From Mercenaria mercenaria (lineage: Eukaryota > Mollusca > Bivalvia > Venerida > Veneridae), in NCBI RefSeq assembly GCF_021730395.1, contig NC_069377.1, positions 72,051,501 to 72,115,500 on the forward strand: a DNA stretch of 64,000 bases, in the 5' to 3' direction. The notes under the pieces are model-generated. The model searched no databases and was not told the origin of the DNA. It was given only the letters and a program-made list of their open reading frames with translations. The position numbers and the translations under genes are program-made. This document shows positions 55,510 to 64,000 of this stretch, one piece after another; position 1 is the stretch's first letter; every line of letters starts with the position of its first letter.

Positions 55510-57326
55510 CCGTTTACTGACCTTTTTATTATATACCTTCACTTCATATTCATCTTGGTATTTTCATTTTACATACTTTTTCTGCAAACTTATGAGACTT
55601 AAGCATCATCTGTATTGATTTTTTCATCAACAGTGCCATCAATATTTGACAATCGATCTGAACATGATTCAGCACCCTTTCAACTGCCATAATGATGTTG
55701 CTACATGACCTCATCGTCAGAATGCGCTGACGTTCCGGTTATCCTGGACCATTATGATTATGGCGCGTGAGGCGCATTGCGCCATTATGGCTTCGTCAAT
55801 AGAGGCCGTAATGACCGTTTTAAACGGCTTTTTTGTTACTATTTCTAGTAATGTATCTAATAAAGAGAATTAATATAGAGAAATACACATATGTAGATAG
55901 TAGATAAACACTGGCAAATAAGACAAAATACACAGGTCAGGCCATACAGTACATTTGGTAGAGTAAAAATTTCTCATACTTTTGTCAGATTTAGAATGAA
56001 ACAGCATAACAGCAATATCTTCTTTTTTATGTAGTTTACTGCTTTAAGCGACCACATCTATAGTCATGAAAACAGTTACAGTTTGCGGATACACAATGGG
56101 ATCATAAAAGAACAAATTACAATAACTACCAAATGGTAAAACTGTATTAGTGGTTAACTTTTCTATGCAGAAAAGTCTGTGAGTATTGAGAATTGAAAAG
56201 ATTCGCTAAATCAAAACCTGATGTGTAACTTAAAGTCAAAAATTCTTTTAATCTTATATCATAAATGCAACATTTATGTTAATAAATAATGTAATAAACC
56301 TCTTTTTCAGTGACATTCCTGATCAATGTGAATGTTATCTAACTGATAAATATTGAACAAGCCCTATATGATTTTAGCATACCATATTCCCAAATAACCC
56401 CCAAAATAATTCTGAACCAGTAATTGATGATGCAAATGAAATCCCGACCAAATTTTCTATAATGTGAATATTCATACCCAATTCAGTTAAGCAAGCACTA
56501 GTTCACGCGACAGTACTAATTAGTAACGTGGACTGCGACATAAGTTTATTTATCGAGTACACCCTAGGGTCTATATACATTGTAAATGGGTCTATACTAC
56601 ATAATAAAGAAGACTGCATCAAAAGTTTAACAATATATAATAACCTCAAGATGACCTGATAAGGTAAACCCTTCAACAAAATGGCTCAAAAACCCTATGT
56701 TTCGTTTGTAGGAAGAAAGTGCTATGTGGTCTTTTGTAGCCACGAGGTTCCTGCTAGAAGCACTGTTGTGCTTACACATATACGGCTGGCTTTTTATTGA
56801 AAACATTAAACTGCAAAATGGAGTCCCGGCTGCGTTAGCATATATTAATTTATTTCTCTTACCTCTTTTCTGAACAGTTATTTAAAAAATGACTTCCTAA
56901 AATTGAAAATGACCCAAAAAGCCAAAACGAAGGGATCATGATGACCCTCTGTCAAAATGTTTACCTATCAATCCTATTTTATCTGAGTTAGTTTCTCATA
57001 CCTTGACAAACAAGCAAAACATTTTATCACAAGCGTGGACAGACTGTGTGATTATGTAATACATCAAAAAATACAACAACTAATTAACAGGCACTATAAT
57101 AATGGAAACTTAGCATATCAATTTACAATCTACCTGCTAGGCAAACTGATGTTATACTTTTTTTTTTAAATTTAACACCAAGTTTATATTTTTCACACAC
57201 ATTTCCACATGCAAAACATCGTCCATCAAACATTAAAAAAATTTGTTACCCAAAAATATTCACTCATAGAGTAACTCGACAAACCTAAAAATTCACTTAT
57301 ACAGGTAACTTGACAATCGGTTTAAA
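55510..57326. other. No gene seen
   Basis: AT-rich. GCCATTATGG words and a GGCGCATTGCGCC palindrome near 55760-55790 suggest that the hairpin element extends to about 55830. Nothing is supported beyond that. Confidence 0.4.
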
Positions 57327-57524
57327 TTAACCTTTACCCTGCAAAATTTCTAAAATGGACTGGTCCATCATTCAATTTGGGCAGTACTACTTATTATTCA
57401 AAGGGGTGTTCATTGAAAATTTGCTGACTGAATAGTGGACAGTGCAGACAATGATCAGCCTGCACGGATGGTCTGCACGGGATGCAAAGGCAGAATCACT
57501 TGCCGCCAGCAGGCTAAAGGCTAA
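57327..57524. mobile_element. Small inverted-repeat element (MITE), 198 bp
   Basis: The left end TTAACCTTTACCCTGC and the complement of the right end TTAGCCTTTAGCCTGC form an imperfect terminal repeat. The interior (AAAATGGACTGGTCCATCAT, AATCACTTGCCGCCAGCAGG) is a sequence I associate with a very common bivalve repeat. Confidence 0.75.
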
Positions 57525-57603
57525 GCAACACCGACTAAAGCAAGTTGAGATATTTGGTCTTGGCTAAGCAATTATCAATGAAATATGCTAATCTATTTGT
57601 CTA

Positions 57604-58579
57604 CCCTTACAGAAGCAAGCCTCTGTGGCGTACATGCTGCGTATTTGCTGTGTATATGCCGCGAACACAGTAGTACGCCAGAGGAGTACATTTTACATAC
57701 ACCGCATGCCGCGTACTATTTCGATGAGTACACAGCATGTACGCAGGAGGTCACTAGTACACTTCAAGTACGCAGCACAGACTCTGAAAATTTAAGGAGT
57801 ACACTGCATGTACGCAGGAGGGACTTGTACAAGAAAATAGTACACTGCATGTACACCGCAATACTTCGAAATTTATAACACTTATATTTAGTTGCATTAA
57901 AGTTGTTTCCCCTTGATGCAGTTACGCCATTTTCTTCAGATGTTTACCAAATTACATGCTACAAAAATTGATTTATTTCATTGAAAAGTGGATGAAGAAA
58001 AGCATACTAATTTATTTGATAACATCAATCTACATTATTTTGGTAAGGGTAAATACTTATTGATGCATGTCACTTATCTTTTTTCTGTTTTTTTCTGTCC
58101 AAATGATCAGCATTTGCATAAGAAAGTTGGTGGGGTAAGGAATTTACATTATCACAGCAGTTTCGCCACAAGAGTACACAGCATGTACGCCGCAGGACTC
58201 GGGCCAGGAGTACACAGAATGTACACCGCAGGAGTACACAGCATGTACGCCGCAGGAGTACACAGCATGTACGCCGCAGGCTCATTTGCATGTGAAAAGT
58301 GTATGTGCCGCGTACATGCTGCGTACTATTTCCCGCATACTAAATTCCTCCAGCGTACATCCTGTGTACTATGTAGTCCACAGCATGTACGCAGCAAGTA
58401 GTACGCGGCAGAGCTCATTTGCATGTCAAAAGTGTACTACAAACGTACTATCGGTGTATGTGCGGTGTATATCCTACGTACTATTTAAAGCCCTTGATTT
58501 CAGTACACATCATGTACGCATCATATACGCTGTATGTACACAGCAAGAGTACGCAGCAGGCCTTTTTCTTCTGTAAGGG
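57604..58579. mobile_element. Non-autonomous TIR element packed with GTACACAGCATGTACGC
   Basis: Ends CCCTTACAGAAG and CTTCTGTAAGGG are inverted and flanked by TA on both sides (57602-57603 and 58580-58581). About 260 bp at the left and 400 bp at the right are filled with variants of GTACACAGCATGTACGC in both orientations. The 300 bp middle is ordinary AT-rich DNA. No transposase is present. The plan parallels that of the 7.2 and 48.3 kb elements but uses a different motif. Open frames through the motif arrays are by-products. Confidence 0.85.
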
Positions 58580-58581
58580 TA

Positions 58582-59380
58582 AGTGTTTGGTATTGGGTTT
58601 TCACAGAGTTCAGTATTGTCAAAGGAAACTATACTAAAATAATAGCGGAAACTTTTGGGACATTATGACTTTGTCATAAATTTTGCTCTCAACAAATTTC
58701 TGGTTTTTATGGAGTACTGACATACAAGTTTATGTGAGATACTTAATTTGATACATAACATATTAGAATAGAAGTATTATAGCTGAAGTCTCTATTTAAA
58801 TAACATGAAGTATCTTACTATAATTTCTGGACATGAAGTCCACATAGTTCTATAGGTTCAAACAGTTTCCTATATTAATGTAACTACTATTTAATACTTT
58901 CCGTGTTTCAAATTTCCAGACATTAGAGATTTTTCTCTACAGTAACTGTATCTATTATTTCTAAGATGTATCTTAATTACAAGACAAATAGAAAATTCTC
59001 ATGTCTGATTTAGTGCTTATTAACTTAACTAAAATAAAATAAATGAGCTTCTGAAACTTATAAAATTTAATAACCTTTTCCTTTATTAAAATATGAATTT
59101 ATTTCCCCATTTCAAGAGTCAAGCTATAGGAGAAAAAAACTAGAACATCAAACCATTTTTCAGCAAAAACTGATGCCTAACAGCATACAGTTTTGCATAA
59201 ATATAAACAAGGTTATTAGAGGAACTGATGGATTTTTCCAACAGGGTTTTGTCACGTGGTCTTACACATTGTGTGACACCACTTATTATAAAAATACAAA
59301 CTTGGAAAAAAAAGATTTGTTTCTTATATTAGGCACTTCCTCTCATTGCTGTTAATCATTACAACAATTTTTCAGCAAAT
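58582..59380. other. No gene seen
   Basis: AT-rich sequence without supported features. Confidence 0.45.
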
Positions 59381-60240
59381 GCAGTCATTATCAAGGAAAA
59401 AATAGGCACAAAAAAAGAGAGAAAATTTGTAGAAAAAGTCAAACACATTTATCCTTCCAGTGCCTTTACCTCCCTTATATTGATATTAATCTGAAATGTC
59501 CTTTTTGAATTATGCTCAGGTTAAGGAAAAACCAAAAACAAAAATAAGATAATTTGAAAATATCCATTCATGGTTCTTATGCAATGCACACTCCTCAATG
59601 ACGTCTATAGTATATATTTCTTGTTCACTGAAATGTCTTCAGAACTTTTGGACAAGAAAAACTAAGTGCAAAAAGAGATATAATATTAAAATTTTCCAAA
59701 GTTACGGTTCTTATGCAATACATCTTCCCTTTAATACTGTCCTCTGTCTTAAATTTGTATGCAGTCTGAATAAAGCTCCTTCAGCAAATTAGAGTTATGA
59801 CAAGAACAACTCAATTTCATAAAGGGAGATAATTAGAAAAGTAAGGACGGTAAAGGTTAGACTTTGTGTACACTTCCTTTTCTCTTAATGTCTTCCCTGT
59901 TGTATTTAAGTTATGTTGGGGTTATTCTCTGGACAAGTGATATAAGTAAATTTAATAAAAGGAGATAATAAAAATTCAAGCAGAATTACTGTTGTTGTTA
60001 CAATGCACTTTTTCTTAGCATTCCTTACCTTTTTATGCAGTTCCAGCACTTTATGAGTTATGACAATCAAATGTAATAAAGGCAAGCCTTCAAAAAGTAA
60101 GTACAGTAGAGTTATGGTTTTGTACAATGCTTACCTGAATGTCCTCTTGTCATTGTGTGAATATTTAACAAAATTACTTGTATAGTTTTTACTTTATTTC
60201 TGGAAGCAGATAGTTGGATGAATATGTTTCTGTTATTCTG
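59381..60240 (+). repeat. Diverged tandem repeat, unit about 150-170 bp
   Basis: Recurring words are GGTTCTTATGCAATGCACAC, AAAGGGAGATAATTAGAAAA, CTCTTAATGTCTTCCCTG and AAGTTATGACAA. Four to five units are recognisable. The composition resembles other bivalve dispersed repeats. Confidence 0.55.
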
Positions 60241-60434
60241 GTGAGGTAGTTGTGAAAACAATAAGAAGTTGTTTTAAGACTTTGTATCAGATGATTTTCT
60301 CTTCAGAAATACATGATGTTGACAAAATGATACATCAGTACAGATTCTGTCAGTTTTCACACAAACAGTTCTCTCTTCCATACCTGAGTTTAACAACATA
60401 TCCTGAGAATCAGCCTACACATTTAAAACTAATG

Positions 60435-60656
60435 TCACATTTTTTTGTGCAGAATTCTCCACTTGTTACGTAAGTCCTCTGTTGTTCTTCCCTGAGCAAA
60501 TGTAAATGAATTTAATATAGTTTTCCAGTTATAACCAAACTTCATGATTCCACGTCTCAACCTCCTTTCCTCACACATTGAGAATGGCTTGTAACTTTTG
60601 ACTCTGGACATCACTGACTGACACTTTGAACTTGTAGTGTCTCTAGCAGCTGACGC
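60435..60656 (-). CDS. Last exon of a telomere-repeat-binding-factor-like gene (telobox Myb)
   Basis: The exon begins after acceptor ACTTTTGCAG in phase 0 and codes 73 residues to TGA. A Myb/SANT domain covers its last 50 residues: KPFSMCEERRLRRGIMKFGY, then NWKTILNSF, and the recognition-helix segment EDLRNKWRIL. That segment matches the telobox pattern (LKDRWR or LKDKWR) of TRF1/TRF2. As in TRF proteins the domain is at the extreme C-terminus. In that family this domain binds double-stranded TTAGGG repeats. The first helix Trp is replaced by Phe, a conservative change. Upstream exons, including the TRF homology dimerisation domain, would lie to the right on this strand and were not found, so the gene is partial. 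It could be another telobox protein. Confidence 0.75.
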   Translation of the reverse strand, partial: ASAARDTTSSKCQSVMSRVKSYKPFSMCEERRLRRGIMKFGYNWKTILNSFTFAQGRTTEDLRNKWRILHKKM

Positions 60657-60935
60657 CTGCAAAAGTATAGGTGACGTTACAAAAATTTAACAGGACAATT
60701 TGAACATTATATGTTAAGGTCTGTAAGTTTTGAGTTAATAAGCACCATTTCTTCAATGGTATTTTTGTTATGTAATTGTGGGCAGTCTGTTTAACTAGGA
60801 TTCAGAACTTTCTGAATCCTGTACCAGCCCTAATTGTTTTTTGCAAGTGATTGTCAATTCTCAACATGAATCAGAGATGAAAGACAAATGATAAGTTTCT
60901 TCCAGAACTGTATGCCGCAAGTCCCAATTCTTTAA

Positions 60936-61107
60936 GGGCGGCCTTGGTCCAGTAGTTAAGGTGTTGGCTACTCAACCCCAAAGTCGTGGGTTTGAACACC
61001 AATGTGGTTGCTACCACGGCTTCTCATATGACACCAGTATTGATTTTTTCAGGAAGCTGACTTGAAAGTGATTCAAATAAGCTCAAAACTTTTATCACAA
61101 TGAATTA
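60936..61107 (+). mobile_element. tRNA-derived SINE (second family), copy 2
   Basis: Head: box A-like TTGGTCCAGTAGTTAAGG and box B-like GGGTTTGAACACC. The body is TCTCATATGACACCAGTATT and TTTTTTCAGGAAGCTGACTT, and the end is CTTTTATCACAATGAATT. It is the same family as 41955-42124, in opposite orientation. It lies in what would be an intron of the TRF-like gene. Confidence 0.75.
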
Positions 61108-61258
61108 AAAAATTTAATATACTAAATGACAGGTCTTGTATAAAATACAACATAAGTGACTATTTATTTTATGAATTTTTTTCAAATAAAAAGTTCTCAT
61201 GTGCAGTAACTGGTGCAATCTCAAACCAAACTTGGACATCCTATATTTTTCAGAAATG

Positions 61259-61501
61259 GTGAAATACATTTTAATGATTGCATGCAAAAAGTGTGCTATC
61301 CAGTATGTTGGTAAATCAGGCAACTCTTTCAGTGAGAGATTATACGAACATCTTGTGGACATTCGCGCCAAAAATGATGTTAAGCCCATATCGCGCCATT
61401 TTTCCAATTTCAAATCACGACGTAAATGATGTCAGCAACACAAACATAAAACTCCGAAGAGAGGAAGTATGGATAAGGAGACTAAACACGAGAAGCCCAA
61501 A
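61259..61501 (+). pseudogene. GIY-YIG-type endonuclease fragment of a retroelement (Penelope-like or similar)
   Basis: The peptide ACKKCAIQYVGKSGNSFSER and then LYEHLVDIRAKNDVKPISRH follows the GIY-YIG pattern found in Penelope-like and related animal retroelements (CxxCxxQYVGxTxxxFxxR, then HxxDIR). The continuation LRREEVWIRRLNTRSPKGLN is in another frame, so the copy is interrupted near 61415. No reverse transcriptase is seen upstream; a SINE lies there instead. Such GIY-YIG domains nick DNA for target-primed insertion. The family is an inference from the motif. Confidence 0.65.
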
Positions 61502-61621
61502 GGGACTAAATTTAATACAGTGAATAATGAAGAAATTTATTTAGCCAGGAAAGCAACACCAACTGAACTTCAAAGAATAAACGAAGCAGAAGAAAATCCA
61601 GATCAGAAAACAAAGACAACA

Positions 61622-62540
61622 AGAGCTGTCTCCGTAGGATGACACATGCCCCCGATGGCACTTTGAATGAATAGTTATGGCCGATGTTAGAGTTTAGGAC
61701 CTTTGACCTACAGACCTGGGTCTTGCGCGCGACACATCGTCTTACTGTGTCACACATTCATGCATAGTTATTTTAAAATCCATGCATGAATGACAAAGGT
61801 ATGGATCGGACATGCCCATCAATGCACTATCATGAAAAATGATCTTTAACGTCTAAGTGTGACCTTGACCTTTGAGCTACAGACCTGGGTCTTGCGTGTG
61901 ACATGTCGTCTTATTGTGGTACACATTCATGCCAAGTTATTTGAAAATCCATCCATCGATGACAAAGATATGGACCAGACACGCCCATCAATGCACTATC
62001 CTTTAACGTCTAAGTGTGACCTTGACCTTTGAGCTACGGACCTGGGTCTTGCGCACTGCACGTCATCTTACTGTGGTACACATTCATGCCAAGTTATTTG
62101 AAAATCCATCCATCGATGACAAAGATATGGACCGGACACGCCCATCAATACACTATCCTTTAACGTCTAAGTGTGACCTTGACCTTTGAGCTACGGACCT
62201 GGGTCTTGCGCACTGCACGTCTTCTTACTGTGGTACATATTCATGCCAAGTTATTTGAAAATCCATCCATCGATGACAAAGATATGGACCGGACACGGCC
62301 ATCAATGCACTATCCTTTAACGTCTAAGTGTGACCTTGACCTTTGAGCTACGGACCTGGGTCTTGCGCACTGCACGTCGTCTTACTGTGGTACACATTCA
62401 TGCCAAGTTATTTGAAAATCCATCCATCGATGACAAAGATATGGACCGGACACGAAAATTGCGGACAGACCGACAGACTGACAGACCGACAGACAGACAG
62501 ACGGTTCAAAAACTATATGCCTCCCTTCGGGGGCATAAAA
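61622..62540 (+). repeat. Dispersed bivalve repeat, about 155-bp tandem units
   Basis: Start: GAGCTGTCTCCGTAGGATGA. Five units contain ACCTTTGAGCTACGGACCTG, CGTCTTACTGTGGTACACAT, CATGCCAAGTTATTTGAAAA and CCATCCATCGATGACAAAGA. The end has a GACAGACAGACAGACGG run and CTCCCTTCGGGGGCAT. TGACCTTGACCT occurs in the units. It sits between the GIY-YIG fragment and the C2H2 segment and probably inserted between them. Confidence 0.8.
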
Positions 62541-62548
62541 AGAAAGGG

Positions 62549-62795
62549 GAAAAGTTTCAGTAAACTCTGTGAGGTTTGTGGACATTTATCATTAAATTCT
62601 ACATCATACTACCGCCACAGGAGAACACACGCAACCACAATTTTAAAATTCGAGTGCACCTGGTGCCACAAGATATACGCAAATAAAGACACCCTGAGAA
62701 ACCATGCACTAAATTACACCATTTCCCGACTGCAGAGTATAATATCGTCGAAAAAGAAGACTGACTATGATATGACTGGAAACAATCGACGGTGA
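62549..62795 (+). CDS. Two C2H2 zinc fingers, fragment
   Basis: The first finger is complete: CEVCGHLSLNSTSYYRHRRT followed by H (C-x2-C-x12-H-x3-H spacing). The second, ECTWCHKIYANKDTLRNH, keeps both Cys and the first His but lacks a clear second His before ALNYTISR. The frame ends with TGA at 62793-62795. It may be the rest of the retroelement that also supplied the GIY-YIG fragment, separated by the repeat insertion, or a host exon after an acceptor AAAGTTTCAG. I favour the former because of the spacing and orientation. Confidence 0.5.
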
Positions 62796-62880
62796 CACAA
62801 GAGTCATCTAAAAAAAAGCCTGATTTCATACCATTCCGGGAACAAAGAAATGAAGCGAAGGATCAATCTTTAAACCAAAC

Positions 62881-64000
62881 AAGAGGGTCATGATGACCCT
62901 GTATCGCTCACCTGAGTAATATGAGCTACATGTTTCAAATGTCAAACTAATGATTTTTAGAATTTTTTTTGAAGATTTTCCGATGTACAATCAAGTAACC
63001 CCTGGGGCGGGGCCAATTTTACCCCGGCAGCCATGATTTGAACAAAGTTTGTAGAAGTCTACTAGGCAATGTTACATATCAAATATCTAAGATCTAGGCC
63101 TTCTGGTTTATTTTTTAGCAAATTTATGAAGATTTTCCTATGTACAATCAAGTAACCCCTAGGGCTGGGTCAATTTGACCCTGGGGGTCAAGATTTGAAT
63201 AAATTTTGTAGAGGTCCACTAGGCAATGCTACATGTCAAATATCTAAGCTCTAGGCCTTCTGGTGTATTTTTAGCAAATTTTGAAGATTTTTCTATGTAC
63301 AATCAAGGTGGTCCGGTGGTCTAGTGGTAACACGCTTGACTGTCAATCCAGAAATCCGGGGTTGGATTCCCGCGTGTATCGGGGCACGTTAAAGAACCAG
63401 ACTGTCTATTTGAAAAGAGCTAGGCTAAGTTAGCTGGACACGTCTGTATCTGAAAAGTTCTCTCTGTCTGTTCTGGGGGCTTTATCTCACTCTGTCCCTC
63501 TGGTCAGATCGCTCTGTGTCTGTACTAGTAGAGGATGATTTCGCGCCCTGTGTGGCTGCAGTATATGTAAAGCGCCTTTGAACGTGTTTATCATGAAAAG
63601 GGCGCTATATAAATCTGGTATAATAATAATAATAATCAAGTAGCCCCATGGGGCAGGGTCAATCTGACCCCGGAGGTCATGATTTTAAAATGTTTTGTAG
63701 AAATCTACTACGCAATGCTACATGTCAAATATCTAAGATCTAGGCCTTCTGGTTTATTTTTAGAAAATTTTTGAAGATTTTCCTATGTAAAATCAATTGA
63801 CCCCTGAGACTGGGTCAATTTTGACCCCGGGGGTCATGATTTGAACACATTTTGTAGAGGTCCACTAGGCAGTGTTACATGTTAAATATCTAAGCTCTAG
63901 GCCTTAGATCTGGTTTATTTTTAGAAAATTTTTGAAGATTTTCCTATGTAAAATCAAGTGACCCCTGGAGCGGGGTCAATCTGACCCGGGGGGGGGGGGG
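62881..64000 (+). repeat. Dispersed bivalve repeat, about 155-bp units, running off the right edge
   Basis: It begins AGAGGGTCATGATGACCCTG then TCGCTCACCTGAGTAATATG. Units contain TTGAAGATTTTCCTATGTAC, AATCAAGTAACCCC, GGGTCAATTTGACCC and CTAAGATCTAGGCCTTCTGG. A SINE has inserted at 63308. The terminal run of G at the window edge may be an assembly edge effect. Confidence 0.85.
63308..63633 (+). mobile_element. tRNA-derived SINE with target duplication
   Basis: Head: box A TGGTCTAGTGGT and box B GGGTTGGATTCCC, with a loop CTGTCAA that gives a GTC (Asp) anticodon, so a tRNA-Asp origin is likely. The body includes CTGTCTGTTCTGGGGGCTTT, and the 3' part GAAAAGGGCGCTATATAAAT resembles a conserved SINE tail, followed by AATAAT repeats. 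The target duplication AATCAAG is at 63301-63307 and 63634-63640. The copy looks full length. Confidence 0.9.

Noticed and set aside
57585-58637. Open frames through GTACACAGCATGTACGC arrays
   Set aside because: Overlapping frames on both strands follow the repeated motif; the locus is better explained as a TIR element.
1-64000. Retrovirus, LTR or Polinton fossil
   Set aside because: I saw no protease, integrase, capsid or envelope signatures and no paired long terminal repeats; the reverse transcriptases present are LINE type.
63980-64000. Poly-G run at the right edge as a G-quadruplex
   Set aside because: It sits at the very end of the window and could be an assembly edge artefact; the flanking context is missing.

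Overview
The window looks like nuclear DNA from a bivalve mollusc, probably a clam-like (heterodont) species. It is AT-rich, and its few host genes are split into short GT-AG exons separated by long introns. Much of the rest is repeats that I recognise as typical of bivalve genomes: blocks with AAGGTCAAGGTCAC, a GTCGGTCGGTC leader, tails ending in AGGTGAGCTAAAAA, and SINEs ending in GGGCGCTATATAAA. The species call is an inference; no mitochondrial or rDNA marker is present. I see no rRNA, CRISPR array, bacterial operon, or LTR/Polinton element.

Layout. 1-2.3 kb: 3' part of a LINE whose reading frame is open from the window edge, ending against a tRNA-Thr-like sequence. 2.6-6.1 kb: a composite repeat (conserved module plus 41-42 bp array) into which a complete pogo-type DNA transposon (3083-5692, TA target duplication, intact spliced transposase with a PHD-like finger) has inserted. 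7.2-9.0 kb: a TTACAGCTGTAA-rich element containing a nested 859-bp inverted-repeat element. 9.2-20.2 kb: minisatellites (21/26, about 45, 28, 147, about 20 and 37 bp units) around weak host exons on the minus strand. 20-26 kb: isolated minus-strand exon candidates, one with a signal peptide, and a large AAGGTCAAGGTCAC repeat. 26.4-27 kb: a second copy of the composite repeat. 28-34.4 kb: two decayed LINEs. 35.8-42 kb: two candidate first exons, tRNA-derived SINEs, palindromes and a 39-bp array.

The best host gene spans 43602-49353 on the plus strand: six exons with matching splice phases, 266 codons, and a polyadenylation signal. Its introns hold a repeat with four perfect oestrogen-response-element palindromes (intron 4) and a second copy of the TTACAGCTGTAA element (intron 5). 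A possible next gene starts at 50194. 51-60 kb is mostly AT-rich DNA and bivalve repeats, with two small inverted-repeat elements at 57.3 and 57.6-58.6 kb. At 60435-60656 on the minus strand lies the last exon of a gene ending in a telobox Myb domain like that of telomere-repeat binding factors. The right end carries a GIY-YIG fragment, two C2H2 fingers split from it by a repeat block, and a bivalve repeat with a SINE inserted in it.

No operon-like cooperation is expected. The strongest story is mobile-element biology: nested insertions with recoverable empty sites, an apparently intact pogo element, and repeats that carry nuclear-receptor-type binding motifs into introns.
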